64,000 nucleotides of DNA, taken from the NCBI RefSeq assembly GCF_030657435.1, contig NZ_JAUTWS010000027.1, forward strand, positions 1-64,000, given 5' to 3'. Shown here piece after piece: positions 1-8,172 of the stretch (position 1 is the stretch's first letter; every line of letters begins with the position of its first letter). This DNA comes from Paracraurococcus lichenis. Lineage in GTDB: Bacteria; Pseudomonadota; Alphaproteobacteria; Acetobacterales; Acetobacteraceae. The notes beneath the pieces were generated by a model that did not search any database, was not told the origin of the DNA, and worked only from the letters and a program-made list of their open reading frames with translations. The position numbers were made by a program, and so were the translations under genes.

Positions 1-108
1 GCCCTAAGCAAACCCCTTCGGGCTTGCGCTGCAATAAAGTCCTAAGCAGGCTTTCGCTTCAAAGGGTTGGGCCGCACGACGTGTGGCCCAACCCGCGAAA
101 GTCTGCTT
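1..108. repeat. bipartite palindromic intergenic element, copy A
   Basis: A small hairpin with a CCC-TTCG-GG tip (about 7-30) is followed by a 68-bp near-perfect inverted repeat (41-108). The outer arms are AAGCAG-x-CTTTCGC and GCGAAAG-x-CTGCTT, and the inner arms GGGTTGGGCCGCAC and GTGTGGCCCAACCC. The same element recurs at 51182-51285 with one mismatch in the 68-bp core. It lies just downstream of the 3' end of the AI-2E-type gene, so it may end transcripts. The left boundary may extend beyond the window. Confidence 0.8.
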
Positions 109-149
109 GGGACGGGCGACGCCCGGCCGGGGGCATGGCGCCGAGGGGC

Positions 150-1223
150 CTAATGCGCCGCCGTCCATTCCTCCCACAGCAGCACCAGCGCGGCCATGAT
201 GGCAGGGCCGAGGAAGAGGCCGAGCAGGCCCCAGGTCTCGACGCCGCCGAGGATGCCGAGCAGCACCAGCAGGAAGGGCAGGCGGGTCGCGCCGCCGATC
301 AGCGCCGGCCGGACGGCGTGGTCGGCGACGAAGACCACCACCATGCCGAAGCCGAAGATCGCGGCCGCCGCCGTCGCCGCGCCCTGCGCCAGCAGCACCA
401 GCGCCGCGGCGCCGAAGACCAGCGGCGCGCCGAAGGGGATCATCGCCGCCAGCGCCGTCAGCGCCCCCAGCAGGGTCGGGTGCGGCACGCCGGCCACCGC
501 ATAGGCGATGCCGAGCAGCGCGCCCTCGCCGAGGCCGACCAGCACCAGCCCGTCCACCGTGCCGTGGACCGAGGCGACCATCTGCCGCGCCACCCGCTCC
601 CCGGACGGGCCGAAGCTCCGCCGCGCCAGGTGCAGGAGCTGCGCCGCCAGCCGGTCCCCGTCACGGAACAGGAAGAACAGGGTGAGGATGGCGAAGCCGA
701 ACAGCACGGCGCGGTGCAGCAGGTCGGCGCCGAGTTGGCGGCCGAGGCTGAGGACCTCCGGCCCGTTCAGCCGCGCCAGCAGCTCGCCCGCGCCGCCCGG
801 ATCGGCCAGGGTCTCCTGCCACCAGGCGCTCGCCTGGGCGGCGCCGAAGGGCAGGGTGGCGATCCAGGCCGGCACCGGCAGGCCGCTGCGCTCGGCCTGC
901 TGCAACCAGGCGAGGAGCGAGCCGGCCTCCCGCCCCGCCTGGATGGCCATCAGGCCGAGCGGCAGCAGGACGAGCAGCGCGATGGCGGCGGTGAAGAGCG
1001 CCGGCCAGAGGATGTCGTGGCCATGGCGGGGCCAGCGCTGCCGCGTCCGCCGGTAGAGCGGCCAGGTGGCGATGGCGAGGATGCCGCCCCAGGCGAGGGC
1101 CGGCAGGAAGCCGTGCAGGGTCCAGAGGCCGAGCAGCGCGAGGCCGAGGCCCATGAGCAGGCGCGCGCGGCGTGGCCCGCCCTCCTGCTCCGGGCGGACA
1201 TGCGGCGGTGCTGCTGGCATCAT
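150..1223 (-). CDS. AI-2E family (PerM-like) membrane transporter
   Basis: A 357-residue polytopic membrane protein with the layout of the AI-2E transporter/PerM family. There are two N-terminal helices (about residues 20-55), another near 72-95, a soluble central part (100-165), and a hydrophobic C-terminal half ending in GLLGLFLGPAIMAALVLLW, the typical family ending. Family members export autoinducer-2 or act as Na+/H+ antiporters, and the substrate cannot be read from sequence. The gene stands alone on the minus strand, with the palindromic repeat immediately beyond its stop codon. The first ATG was kept because family proteins are about 350 residues long. Confidence 0.8.
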   Translation of the reverse strand: MMPAAPPHVRPEQEGGPRRARLLMGLGLALLGLWTLHGFLPALAWGGILAIATWPLYRRTRQRWPRHGHDILWPALFTAAIALLVLLPLGLMAIQAGREAGSLLAWLQQAERSGLPVPAWIATLPFGAAQASAWWQETLADPGGAGELLARLNGPEVLSLGRQLGADLLHRAVLFGFAILTLFFLFRDGDRLAAQLLHLARRSFGPSGERVARQMVASVHGTVDGLVLVGLGEGALLGIAYAVAGVPHPTLLGALTALAAMIPFGAPLVFGAAALVLLAQGAATAAAAIFGFGMVVVFVADHAVRPALIGGATRLPFLLVLLGILGGVETWGLLGLFLGPAIMAALVLLWEEWTAAH

Positions 1224-1518
1224 GCCTTTTCCTTCCCTGCAGGCGGGGCCTCAACGCCGCGGAAGCGCTTCCGGCCGCTGCCCGATTCGCCTGTGCCGGA
1301 CTGCGATTCGGGCGAGGCCGGCGGCGGGCGCGGGCCCGTGGCGCCATCCGGCCCGCATCCGGCCCGCCCCGGGTGGCGCGGCGCAAACCCAGGAATTCCG
1401 CCGGTTTGCCGCCATTCCGACCCCTGCCGGGCCGGCCGCCGCACGCCAGACGCAACGAGACGCCTGACGTTTCCGCATCTCTCCGCTATGACGCAGTGAC
1501 TCGCAGGGAGTCCCGCGC

Positions 1519-1827
1519 ATGTCGAAGAAGTTCCTCACAGACGTCATCGTGCAGTCCACCGAGATGCCGGCGGTCACCGCCAACCGGCTGGCCGGCGACA
1601 TCATCGAAGCCATCAAGGGCGAAATCATCGGCAATGGCCGCTTCACGCTGCCCGAATTCGGCTCCTTCATCGTGCGGGAGACGCCGAAGCGCACCGCCCT
1701 GAACCCGCGCACCGGCGAGAAGGTGCCGGTGAAGGCCGGCGCGACCGTCCGCTTCAAGGCGAGCCCCTCCCTGAAGGAAGCCGCCCTGGCCGGCCTGAAG
1801 AAGGCGAAGCGGAAGGCGAAGGCCTGA
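1519..1827 (+). CDS. HU/IHF-family DNA-binding protein
   Basis: A 102-residue histone-like protein. The fold signature is clear: helical dimerisation part (residues 1-45), then the LPEFGSFIVRETPKRTALNPRTGEKV segment that forms the DNA-gripping beta arms with the conserved RNPRTGE-like tip (here LNPRTGE), then a lysine-rich C-terminal tail (KKAKRKAKA). It bends and compacts the nucleoid as a dimer. A GGGAG Shine-Dalgarno lies ahead of the ATG. The extended basic tail is longer than in E. coli HU. It is monocistronic, with a GC-rich hairpin just after the stop. HU versus an IHF subunit is not resolved. Confidence 0.9.
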   Translation: MSKKFLTDVIVQSTEMPAVTANRLAGDIIEAIKGEIIGNGRFTLPEFGSFIVRETPKRTALNPRTGEKVPVKAGATVRFKASPSLKEAALAGLKKAKRKAKA

Positions 1828-1833
1828 TCCACC

Positions 1834-1857
1834 CGCCGGCGCCAGGCGGCGCCGGCG
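1834..1857 (+). terminator. GC-rich hairpin after the HU gene
   Basis: CGCCGGCGCC (1834-1843), a 4-nt loop and GGCGCCGGCG (1848-1857) form a 10-bp perfect stem 6 nt after the HU stop codon. A second GCCGTGCCG/CGGCACGGC hairpin follows at about 1870-1890. Neither is followed by a T-run, so a role as intrinsic terminator is likely but unproven. Confidence 0.5.
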
Positions 1858-1903
1858 CGCTGCCCGGGCGCCGTGCCGCCGTCGCGCGGCACGGCCGCCC
1901 TGG

Positions 1904-2356
1904 TCAGAGGCGGTAGGCCTGCCGCGCCAGCAGGCGCCAGGCGCCGCCATCCTTCGTCCAGACCTGCAGCACGCCGATCCGCACCGGCGTGACCTGGCCC
2001 TTGGGATCCACGGTCTCGGCCGTGAAGAGGTGCCGCACGATCGCCTCGTCCGAGGTGACGGCGATGGTCTGGTCGCTCAGGTCGATGTGGCGGAAGGCGC
2101 TCGCCCGGCTCTCCAGATAGGCGATGAACTGCGCCTTGTTCTCGACGCGCCCGGCGGAGTGGCCATAGCTCAGCGCGTCATGCGTCAGCGCCTGGAGCTG
2201 CCCGCGATCGACCTCGATCATGGCCTTGGTCAGGGCGGTCACGGCCTGGGCGACCTGCGCCTGGTCGCCGCCCTGGGCCAGGGCGAGGCGGGGGGCGAGC
2301 ATGGCGAGGCAGGTGGCCGTGGCCGCGAGCGACAGGCGGCGGCGTGACAGGGTCAT
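1904..2356 (-). CDS. exported NTF2/SnoaL-like protein
   Basis: A protein of 150 residues. It starts MTLSRRRLSLAATATCLAML and ends its signal near ALAQ (about residue 28), a Tat- or Sec-type signal peptide. The mature part has the NTF2-like pattern: helix with VAQAVTALTKAMIEVDRGQL, then SYGHSAGRVENKAQFIAYLES, then beta strands ending VWTKDGGAWRLLARQAYRL. This matches the SnoaL/DUF4440-like families, which bind small ligands; no substrate can be named. A start at 2356 is preferred over one further upstream because GGGAGAG precedes it at good spacing and the signal peptide then begins the protein. Confidence 0.75.
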   Translation of the reverse strand: MTLSRRRLSLAATATCLAMLAPRLALAQGGDQAQVAQAVTALTKAMIEVDRGQLQALTHDALSYGHSAGRVENKAQFIAYLESRASAFRHIDLSDQTIAVTSDEAIVRHLFTAETVDPKGQVTPVRIGVLQVWTKDGGAWRLLARQAYRL

Positions 2357-2559
2357 GGCGTTCTCTCCCGTGCCGATGTGTCTCGGCAATGCGCAGAAGC
2401 CTAGCCGTGCCCTGCCGCTGCCGTCCATGGCGCGGGCACCGCATCACACCCTTGCCAGCCGACCCCGCGCGCGCTGATAGGGCGGTGCGGCGTCGCCAGC
2501 GGCGCCGGCGCCGACAGGGCGAGCCGCGCCCGCCGGCGGACCAAGGGGGGACAGCGCGC

Positions 2560-4077
2560 ATGCCGGCCGGCCATATCCTCGCCCTCGACCAGGGCACCAC
2601 CTCCACCCGCGCGATCCTGTTCCGCACGCCGGACCTCGTCCCGGTCGCCGTGGCGCAGCAGGAATTCGCGCAGCACTACCCGGCTTCCGGCTGGGTGGAG
2701 CATGACGCGGAGGATCTCTGGGACAGCTCCCTCGCGGTGATGCGGGAGGCGATGGCCAAGGCCGGGCTCGGCCCGCAGGACGTCGCCGGCATCGGCATCG
2801 CCAACCAGCGGGAGACGACGCTGGTCTGGGACCGCCGGACGGGGAAGGCGATCCACCGCGCCATCGTCTGGCAGGACCGCCGCACCGCCGCGGCCTGCGC
2901 CGCGCTGCGGGAGGCCGGGCATGCCGCGGCGGTGGCGCGGACGACGGGGCTGCTGATCGACCCCTATTTCTCCGCCACCAAGGTCACTTGGCTGCTGGAC
3001 CATGTCCCCGGCGCGCGGGAGGCGGCGGAGCGCGGCGAACTCGCCTTCGGGACGGTGGACAGCTTCCTGCTCTGGCGGCTGACGGATGGGCGGGTGCATG
3101 CGACGGATGCGACCAATGCCGCGCGCACCATGCTCTTCGACATCCGCGCCGGGCGCTGGGACGCGGCGATGTGCGCGCTGCACCGCGTGCCGGCCTCCAT
3201 GCTGCCGGAGGTGCGGGACTGCGCCACCGAGTTCGGCACGACCGGGGTGCTGGGCGGGGAGATTCCCGTGCTCGGCATCGCCGGCGACCAGCAGGCGGCG
3301 ACGGTGGGCCAGGCCTGCTTCCGCCCGGGGATGCTGAAATCCACCTACGGCACCGGCTGCTTCGCGCTGCTGAACACGGGGGAGACGCCGGTCGCCTCCT
3401 CCCACCGGCTGCTCACCACCATCGCCTATCAGCTCGAGGGGCGGCGGACCTATGCGCTGGAGGGCGCGATCTTCGTCGCCGGTGCCGCCGTGCAATGGCT
3501 GCGGGACGGGCTCGGCCTCATCAGGGAGGCCGGGGAGAGCGGCAGGCTGGCGGCGCAGGCCGACCCGGCGCAGCGCTGCTACCTCGTCCCGGCCTTCGTG
3601 GGCCTCGGCGTGCCGCACTGGGATGCGGAGGCGCGCGGGGCGATCCACGGCCTCACCCGCGCCACGGGGCCGGCGGATTTCGCGCGGGCCGCGCTGGAGA
3701 GCGTGGGCTACCAGACGCGCGACCTGCTGACGGCGATGACGGCGGATCTCGCCGGGGTCGGTGGGGCAGCCGACGGCGCCGGCGCCAGCAACGTGCTGCG
3801 GGTCGATGGCGGGATGGTCGCCTCCGACTGGACCATGCAGTTCCTGGCGGACATCCTGGGCGCGCCGGTGGACCGGCCGGTGGTGCGGGAGACGACGGCG
3901 CTGGGCGCGGCCTATCTGGCCGGGCTGCGGGCCGGGCTCTGCCCGTCGCCGGAGGAATTCGCTGCGGCCTGGCGGCTGGACCGGCGCTTCACCCCGGCGA
4001 TGGAGATGGCCGAGCGCGAGGCCGCCTATGCCGGCTGGCAGCGCGCGGTGCGGCGGACGCTGTCGGGCATCCTGTAG
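2560..4077 (+). CDS. glpK: glycerol kinase
   Basis: A 505-residue FGGY-family sugar kinase that phosphorylates glycerol to sn-glycerol 3-phosphate with ATP. The N-terminal phosphate-binding loop LALDQGTTSTRAILF, NQRETTLVWDRRTGKAIHRAIVWQDRRT, the TYGTGCFALLNTG motif and the C-terminal LRVDGGMVASDWTMQFLAD signature are all present, and the length fits the family. The ATG at 2560 follows an AAGGGGGG Shine-Dalgarno and starts just before the conserved core; the reading frame stays open upstream without family similarity. No glpF or glpD is adjacent. It converges with icd across a shared hairpin. Confidence 0.95.
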   Translation: MPAGHILALDQGTTSTRAILFRTPDLVPVAVAQQEFAQHYPASGWVEHDAEDLWDSSLAVMREAMAKAGLGPQDVAGIGIANQRETTLVWDRRTGKAIHRAIVWQDRRTAAACAALREAGHAAAVARTTGLLIDPYFSATKVTWLLDHVPGAREAAERGELAFGTVDSFLLWRLTDGRVHATDATNAARTMLFDIRAGRWDAAMCALHRVPASMLPEVRDCATEFGTTGVLGGEIPVLGIAGDQQAATVGQACFRPGMLKSTYGTGCFALLNTGETPVASSHRLLTTIAYQLEGRRTYALEGAIFVAGAAVQWLRDGLGLIREAGESGRLAAQADPAQRCYLVPAFVGLGVPHWDAEARGAIHGLTRATGPADFARAALESVGYQTRDLLTAMTADLAGVGGAADGAGASNVLRVDGGMVASDWTMQFLADILGAPVDRPVVRETTALGAAYLAGLRAGLCPSPEEFAAAWRLDRRFTPAMEMAEREAAYAGWQRAVRRTLSGIL

Positions 4078-4112
4078 CCGCCGGGCACCGTCGCGGGCGG
4101 GGGCAAGCAAGA

Positions 4113-4140
4113 AGGGGCGGGCCCTCGCGGACCCGCCCCT
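4113..4140. terminator. bidirectional hairpin between glpK and icd
   Basis: AGGGGCGGG (4113-4121) and CCCGCCCCT (4132-4140) form a 9-bp stem with a 10-nt loop, in the 87-bp gap between the convergent glpK and icd stop codons. It probably ends both transcripts. There is no clear T-run on either side. Confidence 0.6.
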
Positions 4141-4164
4141 CCTCCGTGCCGAAGGACCTGAGGG

Positions 4165-5388
4165 TCAGGCCTTGGCCATCTTCTTCTGCAGGTTCTCGTC
4201 CAGCTTCGCGAGGAAGGCCTGGGTGTTCAGCCAGGGCTGGTCGCGGCTGATCAGGATCGCCAGGTCCTTCGTCATGGCGCCGCTCTCGACGGTCTCGATG
4301 CAGACCTGCTCCAGCGCCTCGGCGAAGGCGGTGACGTCGGGCGTGTTGTCGAACCGGCCGCGATAGGCGAGGCCGCGGGTCCAGGCGAAGATCGAGGCGA
4401 TCGGGTTGGTCGAGGTCTCGCGGCCCTTCTGGTGCTCGCGGTAGTGCCGCGTCACCGTACCATGCGCGGCTTCGGACTCGACGGTCTGGCCGTCCGGCGA
4501 CAGCAGCACCGAGGTCATCAGGCCGAGGCTGCCGAAGCCCTGCGCCACGATGTCGGACTGCACGTCGCCGTCGTAGTTCTTGCAGGCCCAGACATAGCCG
4601 CCTTCCCACTTCAGGGCGCAGGCCACCATGTCGTCGATCAGCCGGTGCTCGTAGGTCAGGCCGGCCGCCTTGTACTTGCCGGCGAAGGACTCGTTGAACA
4701 CCCGCTCGAAGATGTCCTTGAACTCGCCATCGTAGGCCTTGAGGATGGTGTTCTTGGTCGAGAGGTAGACCGGGTAGTTGCGCGCCAGGCCGTAGTTGAA
4801 GCAGGCGCGGGCGAAGCCCTCGATGCTCCGGCGGGTGTTGTGCATGCCGAGCAGCACGCCGCCGCCCTCGGGGAAGTTCGTCACCTCGAGGGTGACCGGC
4901 TCGCCGCCGCCGGCCGGCGTCCAGGTGAGGGTGGCCTTGCCGGCGCCCGGGATCTTGGTCTCGGCGGCGCGGTAGATGTCGCCATAGGCGTGGCGGCCGA
5001 CCACGATCGGCTTCGACCAGTGCGGCACCAGGCGCGGCACATTGTTGCAGATGATCGGCTCACGGAAGATGGTGCCGTCGAGGATGTTGCGGATGGTGCC
5101 GTTCGGGCTCCGCCACATCTTCTTCAGGCCGAATTCCTCGACGCGGGCCTCGTCCGGGGTGATGGTCGCGCACTTCACGCCGACGCCATACTGCTTGGTC
5201 GCGTTGGCCGCGTCCACGGTCACCTGGTCGTCCGTCTGGTCGCGGTACTGGATGCCCAGGTCATAGTACTTCAACTCGATGTCGAGATAGGGCAGGATCA
5301 GCTTGTCCTTGATGAACCCCCAGATGATGCGGGTCATCTCGTCGCCGTCCATTTCGACGACGGGCGTCTTCACCTTGATCTTTGCCAT
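4165..5388 (-). CDS. icd: NADP-dependent isocitrate dehydrogenase, dimeric type
   Basis: A 407-residue enzyme that oxidatively decarboxylates isocitrate to 2-oxoglutarate in the TCA cycle, yielding NADPH. It starts MAKIKVKTPVVEMDGDEMTRIIW, the hallmark of the eukaryote-like homodimeric (type II) enzyme, not the E. coli type. Further signatures are IRNILDGTIFREPI, KYKAAGLTYEHRLIDDM, NYDGDVQSDIVAQGFGSLGLMTS and EAAHGTVTRHYREHQKG. The start at 5388 is fixed by the conserved N-terminus. The frame is open upstream but lacks family similarity. Confidence 0.96.
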   Translation of the reverse strand: MAKIKVKTPVVEMDGDEMTRIIWGFIKDKLILPYLDIELKYYDLGIQYRDQTDDQVTVDAANATKQYGVGVKCATITPDEARVEEFGLKKMWRSPNGTIRNILDGTIFREPIICNNVPRLVPHWSKPIVVGRHAYGDIYRAAETKIPGAGKATLTWTPAGGGEPVTLEVTNFPEGGGVLLGMHNTRRSIEGFARACFNYGLARNYPVYLSTKNTILKAYDGEFKDIFERVFNESFAGKYKAAGLTYEHRLIDDMVACALKWEGGYVWACKNYDGDVQSDIVAQGFGSLGLMTSVLLSPDGQTVESEAAHGTVTRHYREHQKGRETSTNPIASIFAWTRGLAYRGRFDNTPDVTAFAEALEQVCIETVESGAMTKDLAILISRDQPWLNTQAFLAKLDENLQKKMAKA

Positions 5389-5602
5389 AACTCGTCCTCG
5401 TGGTTCCCTCGCGCCGGGGCGCGGGCCGATGCTGCCGGAGGGTCGCCGGAAGGGCCGGAACATCGCACCGGGCCGTGAGACCGGCAAGGCCCGTGCCGGC
5501 AGGACGCGGTTGCGCCCGCGCTGCAGCCAGTGGTAGTGGTCCTCCAACACACAATCGCGTTATGCGTGCCTCTCTATACGCGTCTCTGGGGGAATGCGTG
5601 CC

Positions 5603-6532
5603 ATGTCCTTGGGTCCGGGCGGACCGCGCTCCGTCGCTGCGATGCTGGTGGCCGCCGGGACGGGCGGCATGATCCTCTGGACGGTGCCGCTCCTGCTCCT
5701 CGGCACGGATGTGCCGGATGCGCCGCTCCGGCTCGCCACCCTGCTGCTTCCCTCGGTGCTGGCGACGGCGGCGCTCGCGCTGGGCTGTGGCGCCTGGCTC
5801 GGCCGGAGCGGGCGCGCCGAGCGGGCCGTGGAGGGTCCTTCGGCCGCGCAGCCCCCCGTCGCGCCGCCGCAGGAGCCGTTGCGCCCCGCCCTGGAGCGCA
5901 AGGCGCGGGAGGAGCGGCGGGTCGCGCTCCTGCTGGACGCCGCCGCGCCCGGTGCCGCGCTGTTCGACGCGGCGCGGCGGCTGGTCGCCTGGAATGCCGG
6001 CTTCGCCGCGCTGGCCGAGGTGCCGCCCGCCGCGCTGGCGCGCGGCCTGCCGCTGGCCGAGTTGATCCTGCTGCAATCGGCCGACGAGCATCGGCGGATG
6101 TCGCCGCGCTTCGTCGAGGCAGGTATCGCCGGCGCCGCGCGGCGCCGGCACCGCGATGGCGGGGCGGTGGAGGATCGCTGGCGCCCGGGCGAGGACGGGG
6201 AGATGCTGCTGACCTGCACGCCCGTGGCGGATGCGGGGTCCGGGCCGTCGACCTCCACGGAGCTTTCGAGCCTCTGCGAGGAGGAGGTCCGGACGCGCCT
6301 GCCACGGCTGCAGGCGGCGATCGCCACCGGGGATGCCGTGGCGGTGCGGGTGGAGGCGCATGCGATCCGCGGCGTCGCGGCCGGCTTCGGCCTGGGGGCG
6401 CTGGCGGAGGCGCTGGGATCGCTCGAGGCCGCGGCACGGGCCGGGGACCTCGTGGCCCTCGCCGCGGCCAGCCCCGGTCTGCCCGTGCTCGCCGAGGATG
6501 CGCTCCGGCAATTGGCGCGACTGGCGGCCTGA
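5603..6532 (+). CDS. membrane protein with PAS-like and HPt-like domains
   Basis: About 309 residues. Two N-terminal membrane helices (about 10-35 and 42-65) are followed by a proline-rich linker and a coiled stretch. A PAS-like segment follows (LLLDAAAPGAALFDAARRLVAWNAGFAAL, about 108-205). The C-terminal helical bundle contains HAIRGVAAGFGLGALAEALGSLE, which matches the HPt consensus HxxxGxxxxxG with a candidate phospho-His at about 253. There is no kinase ATPase domain and no receiver domain. It may relay phosphate in a phosphorelay with a kinase encoded elsewhere, or be the degenerate end of a hybrid kinase. The ATG at 5603 has GGGGGA at about 10 nt, while the upstream ATG at 5594 lies too close to it. 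Confidence 0.6.
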   Translation: MSLGPGGPRSVAAMLVAAGTGGMILWTVPLLLLGTDVPDAPLRLATLLLPSVLATAALALGCGAWLGRSGRAERAVEGPSAAQPPVAPPQEPLRPALERKAREERRVALLLDAAAPGAALFDAARRLVAWNAGFAALAEVPPAALARGLPLAELILLQSADEHRRMSPRFVEAGIAGAARRRHRDGGAVEDRWRPGEDGEMLLTCTPVADAGSGPSTSTELSSLCEEEVRTRLPRLQAAIATGDAVAVRVEAHAIRGVAAGFGLGALAEALGSLEAAARAGDLVALAAASPGLPVLAEDALRQLARLAA

Positions 6533-6598
6533 CCGCGGGCGCGGGCGCCGCCCCCGGTCGCGACGGGCAAGTGGCCCGGGCGGACCGGCCGGGGCTCG

Positions 6599-7630
6599 TC
6601 AGCCGCGGCGTGGCTTGATCAGCCCCTGCTCGTGCAATGCCTCGGCGATCTGCACGGCGTTCAGCGCGGCGCCCTTGCGCAGGTTGTCGGCGACGCACCA
6701 GAAGGCGAGGCCATGCGGCACCGTCGGGTCCTGCCGCAGCCGGCTGACGAAGACCGCGTCCTCGCCGGCCGCATCCACCTGCGTGACGTAGCCGCCATCC
6801 TCGCGCTTATCGACCACCTGCACGCCCGGCGCCTCGCGCAGCGCCTCCCAGGCCTGCTCCTCGGTGATCGGGGTCTCGAACTCGACATGCACCGCCTCGG
6901 CATGGCCGATGAAGACCGGCACGCGCACGCAGGTGGCGATGACCGCGATATCGGGGTCGAGGATCTTCCGCGTCTCCGCCGCCATCTTCCATTCCTCCTT
7001 GGTCGCGCCGTCCTCGAGGAATTTGTCGATGTGCGGGATGCAGTTGAAGGCGATGGGCTTGGGGAACTGCTCCGGCGTGGTCGGGTCGTTCACGTAGATC
7101 GCGCGGGTCTGGTTGAACAGCTCGTCCATCGCCTCCTTCCCCGCGCCGGAGACGGACTGGTAGGTGCTGACCACCACCCGCTTCACCCGTGCAATGTCAT
7201 GCAGCGGCTTCAGCGCCAGCACCATCTGGATGGTCGAGCAGTTCGGATTGGCGATGATGTTGCGCTTCGCGAAACCCTTGAGGTGGCGGGCATTCACCTC
7301 CGGCACCACCAGCGGCACGTCCGGCTCCATCCGGAACTGGCTGGTATTGTCGATGACGACGCAGCCCGCCGCCGCCGCCCGCGGCGCGTGCTGGGCCGAG
7401 ACCGCGGCGCCGGGGGAGAAGAGGGCGATCTCGGTTCCCTTGAAGTCGAAGCGGTCGAGGCTCTGCACCTTCAGCACCGCTTTCTCACCGAAGGAGACCT
7501 CCTGCCCGGCGGACCGTCCGGAGGCGAGGGCGACGACCTCCCGCACCGGGAATTCCCGCTCCGCGAGGGTCTTCAGCATCTCCCGCCCGACTGCGCCGGT
7601 GGCGCCGACGACCGCGACCCGGTACCCCAT
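6599..7630 (-). CDS. asd: aspartate-semialdehyde dehydrogenase
   Basis: A 343-residue enzyme that reduces aspartyl-4-phosphate to aspartate semialdehyde with NADPH, the branch point to lysine/diaminopimelate, threonine and methionine. It starts MGYRVAVVGATGAVGREMLKTL (nucleotide-binding GATGAVG). The active-site segment is NIIANPNCSTIQMVLALKPL with the nucleophilic Cys in PNCST. SVSGAGKEAMDEL and GHAEAVHVEFE are also family signatures. The start at 7630 is set by the Rossmann strand; the upstream open frame has no similarity. It is divergent from pqqA. Confidence 0.96.
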   Translation of the reverse strand: MGYRVAVVGATGAVGREMLKTLAEREFPVREVVALASGRSAGQEVSFGEKAVLKVQSLDRFDFKGTEIALFSPGAAVSAQHAPRAAAAGCVVIDNTSQFRMEPDVPLVVPEVNARHLKGFAKRNIIANPNCSTIQMVLALKPLHDIARVKRVVVSTYQSVSGAGKEAMDELFNQTRAIYVNDPTTPEQFPKPIAFNCIPHIDKFLEDGATKEEWKMAAETRKILDPDIAVIATCVRVPVFIGHAEAVHVEFETPITEEQAWEALREAPGVQVVDKREDGGYVTQVDAAGEDAVFVSRLRQDPTVPHGLAFWCVADNLRKGAALNAVQIAEALHEQGLIKPRRG

Positions 7631-7748
7631 GAGCTTCTCCCGCCTCCAATTCGGCCCCTTGCGGGGGCGTGAGGCAGTAGGGTGGGCCCGCGGCGCGTTC
7701 AAGGTGCGGTCCCCGGTTGTCCCCTGTCCTGGCGGGACAACCATTCAC

Positions 7749-7777
7749 TTGATTGGGTATCGCCCCACCCCCATAGT
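7749..7777 (+). promoter_or_regulatory. candidate sigma-70 promoter of pqqA
   Basis: TTGATT (7749-7754) and CATAGT (7772-7777) are separated by 17 nt and lie 35 nt upstream of the pqqA start codon, in the only modestly AT-rich patch of the asd-pqqA gap. Spacing is ideal, and each hexamer deviates at two positions from the consensus. This is a prediction from sequence alone. Confidence 0.5.
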
Positions 7778-7811
7778 GAGTGTGGCGACCACCGCCCTGA
7801 TGGAGGAACAC

Positions 7812-7892
7812 ATGGCCTGGAAGAAGCCCCGCGTGACCGAAGTGTCGCTCGCCCTCGAGATCAACAGCTACGCCTGCGCCGAGATCGGCTGA
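7812..7892 (+). CDS. pqqA: PQQ precursor peptide PqqA
   Basis: A 26-residue peptide, MAWKKPRVTEVSLALEINSY plus six residues. It has the Glu-x-x-x-Tyr pair (Glu16, Tyr20) that PqqE cross-links and that becomes the PQQ skeleton, and the conserved WKKP start. A GGAGGAA Shine-Dalgarno precedes it closely. It heads the pqqABCDE operon. A strong terminator follows, so pqqA is probably made in excess over the enzymes, as reported in other PQQ producers. It is too short for default gene callers. Confidence 0.95.
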   Translation: MAWKKPRVTEVSLALEINSYACAEIG

Positions 7893-7899
7893 GCCATTC

Positions 7900-7920
7900 C
7901 GGCCGGCATTGCGCCGGCCG
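7900..7920 (+). terminator. hairpin between pqqA and pqqB
   Basis: CGGCCGGC (7900-7907), loop ATTGC and GCCGGCCG (7913-7920) form a perfect 8-bp stem 7 nt after the pqqA stop codon. There is no T-run behind it. It could protect the 3' end of a short pqqA mRNA or pause polymerase ahead of the terminator at 7946. Confidence 0.5.
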
Positions 7921-7945
7921 ATCGCCAGCCTCGATGCACAGGGAA

Positions 7946-7981
7946 CCCCGCCCCGGCCTGGCCCGCGGCGGGGTTTTTCTT
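7946..7981 (+). terminator. intrinsic terminator inside the pqq operon
   Basis: CCCCGCC (7946-7952) pairs with GGCGGGG (7967-7973) and is directly followed by TTTTTCTT (7974-7981), a textbook Rho-independent terminator in a genome where T-runs are rare. It lies between pqqA and pqqB, so pqqBCDE must depend on read-through, attenuation or a second promoter in 7982-8124. Confidence 0.8.
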
Positions 7982-8124
7982 GTCCGGCGCTGCACGGGAT
8001 TGTGATGCCAGCGGGCGGAGGCGACCAGGCACCGACCCGCACCTTCGGCGGGCTTGGCCCGCCCTGGCCCGATGCCTAGACTCCCGCCCGATGCGGCCCT
8101 CGACGGCCGCCGGAGGAGAACGCC

Positions 8125-8163
8125 ATGGCCTGCCCGACCGCCGCCCCCGCGCGGCCTCGCTGA
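8125..8163 (+). CDS. 12-codon leader ORF upstream of pqqB
   Basis: ATG at 8125 opens MACPTAAPARPR followed by TGA at 8161-8163. It is preceded at good spacing by GGAGGAG (8112-8118), the best Shine-Dalgarno in this gap. pqqB starts 9 nt after its stop and has no clear Shine-Dalgarno of its own, so translation of this ORF may deliver ribosomes to pqqB (translational coupling). The alternative is that the Shine-Dalgarno serves a longer pqqB, but that frame does not join pqqB. Whether the peptide is made is unknown. Confidence 0.4.
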   Translation: MACPTAAPARPR

Positions 8164-8172
8164 TCCCCGGCC

